Shown here piece after piece: positions 7,277-11,194 of a stretch of DNA of 11,194 bases (position 1 is its first letter; every line of letters begins with the position of its first letter). Below the pieces are notes generated by a model, which ran no database searches, was not told where the DNA came from, and was given only the letters and a program-made list of their open reading frames with translations. Origin of the DNA: Acidobacteriaceae bacterium (GTDB taxonomy: Bacteria > Acidobacteriota > Terriglobia > Terriglobales > Acidobacteriaceae); NCBI GenBank assembly GCA_003132825.1, contig PKYX01000175.1:4996-16189 (forward strand), given 5' to 3'. A program made the translations under genes and the position numbers.

Positions 7277-8368
7277 TCACTCCGCCTGCTTGCTGACGTT
7301 CAGCAGCACGCCCACACAGGCCAGCGTAATGAATAACGACGACCCGCCATAGGAGACGAAGGGCAAAGGGATGCCTTTGGTCGGCATCAACCCTAGCACG
7401 ACGCTGATGTTGATGAAGGCCTGCACGACGATCATGCTGGTGATGCCCACGGCCAGAAAGCGGCCAAACATATCGTGGGTACGGAGAGCCGTGCGTACGC
7501 CCCGCCAGAGGAAGATGGCAAAAAGCGCGATGATGACAATCGCGCCCACCAGCCCCAATTCTTCGCAGATCACGGAAAAGATGAAGTCGGTGTGTGGTTC
7601 CGGCAAGTAAAAGAGTTTCTGCTTCCCTTCCATCAGCCCTACGCCGCCGATGCCGCCGGTGCTCACGGCAATGAGCGATTGAATAATGTGGAACCCTGCT
7701 CGCTGCGGATCAGAATAAGGATTGAGGAAAGCCAGAATGCGCTCCCGGCGATAGGCGACATGAAAAATCAGAAAGTAGAGCGGAAGCAAAGATGCCGCCA
7801 AGCCGTACCCGAGATATTTCAACTCCAGGCCGCCGACAAACAAAATGCACGCGGTGATGGCTGCGCAAGCGATCGCGGTACCCAGATCAGGCTGCAGGAC
7901 AATCAGCCCCAGAAAAACCACCGTCGGAATGACGGCTGGCAGCAGGGTGTTCCGCAAGTCGTTCATGGACCGGGTGCGACTCTCCAAGAAAAAGGAAAGA
8001 AAAAGAATCAGGACTGGCTTAGCCAGTTCCGACGGTTGAAAAGAAAGGCCGTCCCAGTGAATCCAGCGATGGGTGTTGTGGGCGCGGTCAAGAAAGAAAA
8101 CTGCGATCAGCAGGAAAGCCGTGATGCCCAGTGCGGAGAACACAACTGCGGGATTCTTATAGCGGCGGTAATCCACCTTCATGGCGACCACCATGGCCAC
8201 AATCCCGCCCACCGCCCAGACCATCTGCCGCAACACGAAGTAGTAGCCGGAGCCGTAGCGATCCTTCGCCATGACGGCCGAGGCGCTGAACACCATAACC
8301 AGCCCCACGAACACCAGCAACAGAGTGACCGTGAACAGCCAGCCATCGACACTGACACGCTTTGCCAT
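7277..8368 (-). CDS. ftsW: SEDS-family septal peptidoglycan polymerase FtsW
   Basis: FtsW is a multi-pass inner-membrane glycosyltransferase that polymerises lipid II at the septum together with the transpeptidase FtsI. The 363-residue product is hydrophobic throughout, with about ten membrane segments, the first at roughly 10-32. It carries the SEDS signatures QPSELAK (111-117), LQPDLGTAI (158-166), PEPHTDFIF (256-264) and the C-terminal GLMPTKGIPLPFVSYGGSS (326-344). D261 in the HTDF segment matches the Asp essential in RodA/FtsW polymerases. RodA is the close paralogue; location between murD and murG decides for FtsW. It is somewhat shorter than E. coli FtsW because the cytoplasmic N-terminus is short. 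The ATG at 8366-8368 has AAGAG 6 nt upstream. Confidence 0.96.
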   Translation of the reverse strand: MAKRVSVDGWLFTVTLLLVFVGLVMVFSASAVMAKDRYGSGYYFVLRQMVWAVGGIVAMVVAMKVDYRRYKNPAVVFSALGITAFLLIAVFFLDRAHNTHRWIHWDGLSFQPSELAKPVLILFLSFFLESRTRSMNDLRNTLLPAVIPTVVFLGLIVLQPDLGTAIACAAITACILFVGGLELKYLGYGLAASLLPLYFLIFHVAYRRERILAFLNPYSDPQRAGFHIIQSLIAVSTGGIGGVGLMEGKQKLFYLPEPHTDFIFSVICEELGLVGAIVIIALFAIFLWRGVRTALRTHDMFGRFLAVGITSMIVVQAFINISVVLGLMPTKGIPLPFVSYGGSSLFITLACVGVLLNVSKQAE

Positions 8369-8525
8369 GGAGGGCTCTTATTTCATCACGGAGGCGGGTG
8401 GAATTTTGCTTGTGGATTCTTGATTGTTGCTTGTCTTGGTTCCTCGGAGACCGGCAGCGGGTGAACGCGTTACCTCGAGCCCGCGGTTTCGCGCATTTTG
8501 CAGCTCGTGGGAGGTGGGAAAGCCT
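8369..8525 (-). other. murD-ftsW intergenic spacer
   Basis: This 157-nt spacer holds no convincing gene. The part nearest ftsW (about 8395-8440) is less GC-rich. It contains a direct repeat, TTGCTTGT on the plus strand at 8406-8413 and 8427-8434 (21 nt period, two helical turns). A three-codon ATG-AAA-TAA frame lies at 8386-8378 just before ftsW, with no ribosome binding site of its own. No clear -35/-10 pair is visible. Confidence 0.3.
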
Positions 8526-9896
8526 TTACTTCTCCGCCACCAGCGCCCCTACGATCTCCTTGAACCGCGCCCCACGGTGCTCATAGTTGCGGAACTGGTC
8601 GAAGCTGGCGCAGGCTGGCGCCAGTAACACAACATCGCCGGGCTCAGCCACCGCTGCGGCGCGTTTGATTGCCGTTTCGAGCGTCTCAGCATGAACCACT
8701 TCTACGCCCGCGCGCTGCGCCGAAACGATCTGCGACTCAATCTTCGCGGCCGCTGCGCCGATGGTGTAGACGCGCTTCACCCGCTGGCCCAGCAGATCGT
8801 TGAGCACGGTGTAGTCACTGCCTTTGTCTTTCCCGCCGAGGATCAGGTGGATGTTCGCCGAGAAAGATTCCAGGGCCTTGATCGTGGCATCCACGTTGGT
8901 GGCCTTGGAATCGTTGTAATACTCGACGCCCCGCAGGGTGGCGACATACTCCAGACGATGCTCGACTGCCTTGAAGTCGTGCACGGCCTTGCGGATTGTT
9001 CCCGGCGGGCAGCCGAGGAGCGCGCCCGCGCACACCGCAGCCAGCGCGTTCTCCGCGTTATGCGCTCCTTTCAGCGGGATCTCGGATAGCAGCATGATCT
9101 CTCGGGCCTCGCCGGAACCGCGGAACAGCATCCGGCCGCCGCTCGCGTAGGCCCCTTGGTTCACTTCCTTCTTGCGGCTGAACCAGAAAACTTGCGCCCG
9201 GGTGCGATCCGCCATCTGCACGCAAGTCGGATCATCGGCGTTTAGCACAGCAAAGTCTTCGGCCTGCTGGTTCTCGAAGATGCGCGCCTTGGCATTCACG
9301 TAGGCAGCGAAGGTGCGATGGCGGTCCAGGTGGTCGGGCGTGACGTTCAAAACCATGGCAATTTTTGGGCGAAAGGTTTGAATCGTCTCGAGCTGGAAGC
9401 TCGAAACTTCAAGCACCGCGACGGTCTCGGGAGTCGAGTGCTCGACCAGTGAGATTGCAGGCGTACCGATATTGCCTCCCACCACGGTGGCAAAGCCGCC
9501 AGCCGCGACCACTTCGCCCGTCAAGGCGGTGGTGGTGGTCTTGCCGTTCGAGCCGGTAATGGCGACAATGCTTCCCGGCAAGAACTGCGCGGCCAGTTCG
9601 ACTTCTCCAATGACGGTTTCGCCCAGGGAGCGCGCCTGCAGCAGCACAGGCGTGTCCAGGGGCACGCCCGGGCTCACCACAATCAGGTCCTGACCCTGGA
9701 ACGTCCGGTGGCCGTGACCGCCGGTTTCTACGACAATGCCATGGTCGAGCAGCAGCGGAATTTCCTCCCCTAGCTGTTCTTGAGGCTTGGCGTCAGAAAC
9801 AGTCACGCGCGCCCCGTGGGCCTTCAGAAACAATGCCGAAGCCACGCCGGATTTGCCTAGGCCGACAACTAACACGCGTTTGCCGTTCAGTTCCAT
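8526..9896 (-). CDS. murD: UDP-N-acetylmuramoylalanine--D-glutamate ligase
   Basis: MurD adds D-Glu to UDP-MurNAc-L-Ala in the cytoplasm using ATP, the step after MurC. From the start chosen here the product is 456 residues. The N-terminal dinucleotide-like fold has VLVVGLGKSG (8-17). The central domain has the P-loop ITGSNGKTTTT (113-123), GGNIG (140-144), EVSSFQLE (163-170), NVTPDHLDRH (184-193) and a Lys in NAKARIF (201-207), the likely carbamylated residue. The C-terminal domain has NDSKATN (328-334) and APACASFDQF (426-435). I prefer the ATG at 9894-9896 because homologues typically begin just before GKxVLVVGLG and GGAAAA lies upstream. An in-frame ATG at 9942-9944 would add 16 residues (MKSVSSGRRV...) that do not look like MurD. 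The gap to mraY is 87 nt, or 39 nt with the longer start. Confidence 0.96.
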   Translation of the reverse strand: MELNGKRVLVVGLGKSGVASALFLKAHGARVTVSDAKPQEQLGEEIPLLLDHGIVVETGGHGHRTFQGQDLIVVSPGVPLDTPVLLQARSLGETVIGEVELAAQFLPGSIVAITGSNGKTTTTALTGEVVAAGGFATVVGGNIGTPAISLVEHSTPETVAVLEVSSFQLETIQTFRPKIAMVLNVTPDHLDRHRTFAAYVNAKARIFENQQAEDFAVLNADDPTCVQMADRTRAQVFWFSRKKEVNQGAYASGGRMLFRGSGEAREIMLLSEIPLKGAHNAENALAAVCAGALLGCPPGTIRKAVHDFKAVEHRLEYVATLRGVEYYNDSKATNVDATIKALESFSANIHLILGGKDKGSDYTVLNDLLGQRVKRVYTIGAAAAKIESQIVSAQRAGVEVVHAETLETAIKRAAAVAEPGDVVLLAPACASFDQFRNYEHRGARFKEIVGALVAEK

Positions 9897-9983
9897 CAAG
9901 TCATTTTCCACAGAGACGCGACGCCCAGAGGAAACCGATTTCATGTTTTGCTCTGCGGATCTGCAATCACTGGGATGAAAATC

Positions 9984-11117
9984 CTATCTTAATTTCAAAG
10001 TAGTCAGCGCGAACAGCGCGAAGACCAGCGACGCAATCCAGAAACGCACGATGATCTTTGATTCTGACCACCCTAGCAGTTCAAAGTGATGATGAAGCGG
10101 CGCCATTTTAAAGATCCGCTTCTTGCGTAGCTTGTACGACCCGACCTGCAGGATCACCGAAAGCGCTTCGATCACAAATACTCCCCCAATGAAGGGCAGC
10201 AGCAATTCCTGCTTGATGATCACGACCACCGTACCAATCGCTCCGCCGAGCGCCAGCGACCCCACATCGCCCATGAAAACCTCGGCGGGATGCGCGTTGT
10301 ACCACAAAAAGCCGATCGCCGCTCCCACCATCGCGCCGCAAAAAATCGTCAGTTCGCCCACCTGCGGCATGCGCGGCAGATCGAGATACGACGCGAACGT
10401 GGCGTGACCGCTGACATAGGTCAGCACGGTGAGAGCTCCTGCCGCGATGACGGTGCACCCGATGGCGAGGCCATCCAGTCCATCGGTAAGGTTGACGGCG
10501 TTGCTCGATCCCACAATCACCAAAATCACGAAGGCGATGAACGGAAGAAAGGCCAGCGGCCACAGATGCGGGTCTTGTTTGAAGGCTCGAAGGACCAGAT
10601 CGGGATGATACTGCTTGAAGAAGGGTACGGTCAGCCGAGTGGAGTAGAGGTCGCGCATCTGCATAAAAATCAGCGCGACCGCGATCAGCCCGCTGGCCAG
10701 AATTTGCAGCCCAAGCTTTTGCCTGGCCGTCAGACCCAGATTGCGCCGGTTCACAACCTTGGTGTAGTCATCGGAAAAGCCAATGGCAGCGAAAGCGCAG
10801 GCGGCAAAAACCGCGATCCATACGAAGCGATTGCTCAAATCAGCCCACAGCAGGGTCGGGACGACGATGGAGACGACGATCAGTAGACCGCCCATGGTGG
10901 GAGTGCCGGCCTTTTTCTGGTGGGCCTTGGGGCCCTCTTCGCGGATGTATTGGCTAATCTGAAATTCACGCAGACGGCTGATGACGAGCGGGCCGATGAC
11001 CAATCCGGTGAACATGGCGGTCAAACTGGCAAACACAGTGCGGAATGTAAGGTAACGAAAAATCCGGAACGGCGGAAAGGAATGAAACAGCTTCAGATAG
11101 AGCAGCCAATAAAGCAA
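9984..11117 (-). CDS. mraY: Phospho-N-acetylmuramoyl-pentapeptide transferase
   Basis: MraY moves phospho-MurNAc-pentapeptide from UDP to undecaprenyl phosphate, forming lipid I, the first membrane step. The 377-residue protein has about ten membrane segments. It has the family motifs KAGTPTMGG (69-77), FSDDYTK (114-120, Asp pair D116/D117), [11 protein letters not shown] (206-216), [11 protein letters not shown] (282-292, catalytic-site Asp D284) and LHHHFE (341-346). Compared with the E. coli sequence as I recall it, the loop between VPFF (164-167) and NAVN (206-209) is about 15 residues longer. Translation starts at a TTG (11115-11117) directly after an in-frame TGA. This gives MLYWLLY, the conserved MraY N-terminus, with AGGGAGG 4 nt upstream. 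Confidence 0.98.
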   Translation of the reverse strand: MLYWLLYLKLFHSFPPFRIFRYLTFRTVFASLTAMFTGLVIGPLVISRLREFQISQYIREEGPKAHQKKAGTPTMGGLLIVVSIVVPTLLWADLSNRFVWIAVFAACAFAAIGFSDDYTKVVNRRNLGLTARQKLGLQILASGLIAVALIFMQMRDLYSTRLTVPFFKQYHPDLVLRAFKQDPHLWPLAFLPFIAFVILVIVGSSNAVNLTDGLDGLAIGCTVIAAGALTVLTYVSGHATFASYLDLPRMPQVGELTIFCGAMVGAAIGFLWYNAHPAEVFMGDVGSLALGGAIGTVVVIIKQELLLPFIGGVFVIEALSVILQVGSYKLRKKRIFKMAPLHHHFELLGWSESKIIVRFWIASLVFALFALTTLKLR

Positions 11118-11121
11118 TCAG

Positions 11122-11128
11122 CCTCCCT
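11122..11128 (-). promoter_or_regulatory. Strong ribosome binding site that decides the TTG start of mraY
   Basis: On the minus strand AGGGAGG lies 4 nt upstream of the TTG at 11117, and a TGA in the same frame immediately precedes that TTG. The site and the conserved MLYWLLY beginning support TTG initiation. Other genes in the window have weaker or no visible Shine-Dalgarno sequences. Confidence 0.7.
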
Positions 11129-11142
11129 GCGACGTCTTGCGC

Positions 11143-11194
11143 TAGTTCTCTGCGCCGCTATCGGTTCGGTGCGCTTTCCAGATTTCGAGCGCTT
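11143..11194 (-). CDS. Possible 3' end of the gene upstream of mraY, perhaps murF
   Basis: The minus strand reads ALEIWKAHRTDSGAEN followed by TAG, ending 25 nt before mraY. Of the two frames that stop here before mraY, this one has the more GC-rich third positions; the other stops at 11158. The sequence is too short to recognise. In many dcw clusters murF precedes mraY, so murF is the expected gene, but that is inferred from position alone. Confidence 0.3.

Noticed and set aside
8378..8386. Three-codon ATG-AAA-TAA frame just upstream of ftsW as a leader ORF
   Set aside because: It has no Shine-Dalgarno of its own, and such short frames are expected by chance.
7475..8464. Open frame of 329 codons on the plus strand opposite ftsW
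   Set aside because: It mirrors the hydrophobic ftsW codons as His/Gln/Asp-rich sequence with no domain pattern. It is an antisense shadow.

Overview
This window holds a large part of a bacterial division and cell wall (dcw) cluster. Eight genes run on the minus strand in the order mraY, murD, ftsW, murG, murC, ftsQ, ftsA, ftsZ. A truncated gene on the plus strand, the 3' part of purU (formyltetrahydrofolate deformylase), converges on ftsZ at the left edge. A few codons at the right edge may be the 3' end of murF. The DNA is GC-rich by eye. The gene order and the style of the proteins suggest an Acidobacteriota-like, Gram-negative-type bacterium: FtsQ has a long Ala/Lys tail and MurG has an EPN motif. 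This assignment is inference; no rRNA or marker gene in the window settles it.

Layout from right to left, in the direction of transcription: possible murF end (11143-11194), mraY (9984-11117), murD (8526-9896, or from 9944), ftsW (7277-8368), murG (6113-7186), murC (4608-6038), ftsQ (3187-4479), ftsA (1964-3184), ftsZ (533-1759), then a strong intrinsic terminator at 507-527. The genes are not tightly packed. Gaps are about 40-90, 157, 90, 74, 128, 2 and 204 nt, and only ftsQ and ftsA look translationally coupled. No gap exceeds 300 nt. Several gaps contain inverted repeats or AT-rich stretches that could carry internal promoters or processing sites.

The genes act in one process. MraY makes lipid I from UDP-MurNAc-pentapeptide and undecaprenyl phosphate. 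MurG adds GlcNAc to give lipid II. MurC and MurD add the first two stem-peptide residues in the cytoplasm. FtsW polymerises lipid II at the septum. FtsQ links the divisome to the periplasm. FtsA anchors FtsZ to the membrane, and FtsZ forms the Z-ring. murB and ddl, which often lie between murC and ftsQ in proteobacterial clusters, are absent here.

I found no mobile element, CRISPR array, tRNA or rRNA, and no evidence of a novel multi-gene system. The points worth a second look are modest: the basic periplasmic tail on FtsQ, the missing murB/ddl, structured intergenic regions before ftsZ and ftsQ, a variant nucleotide-sugar motif in MurG, and some start-codon choices.
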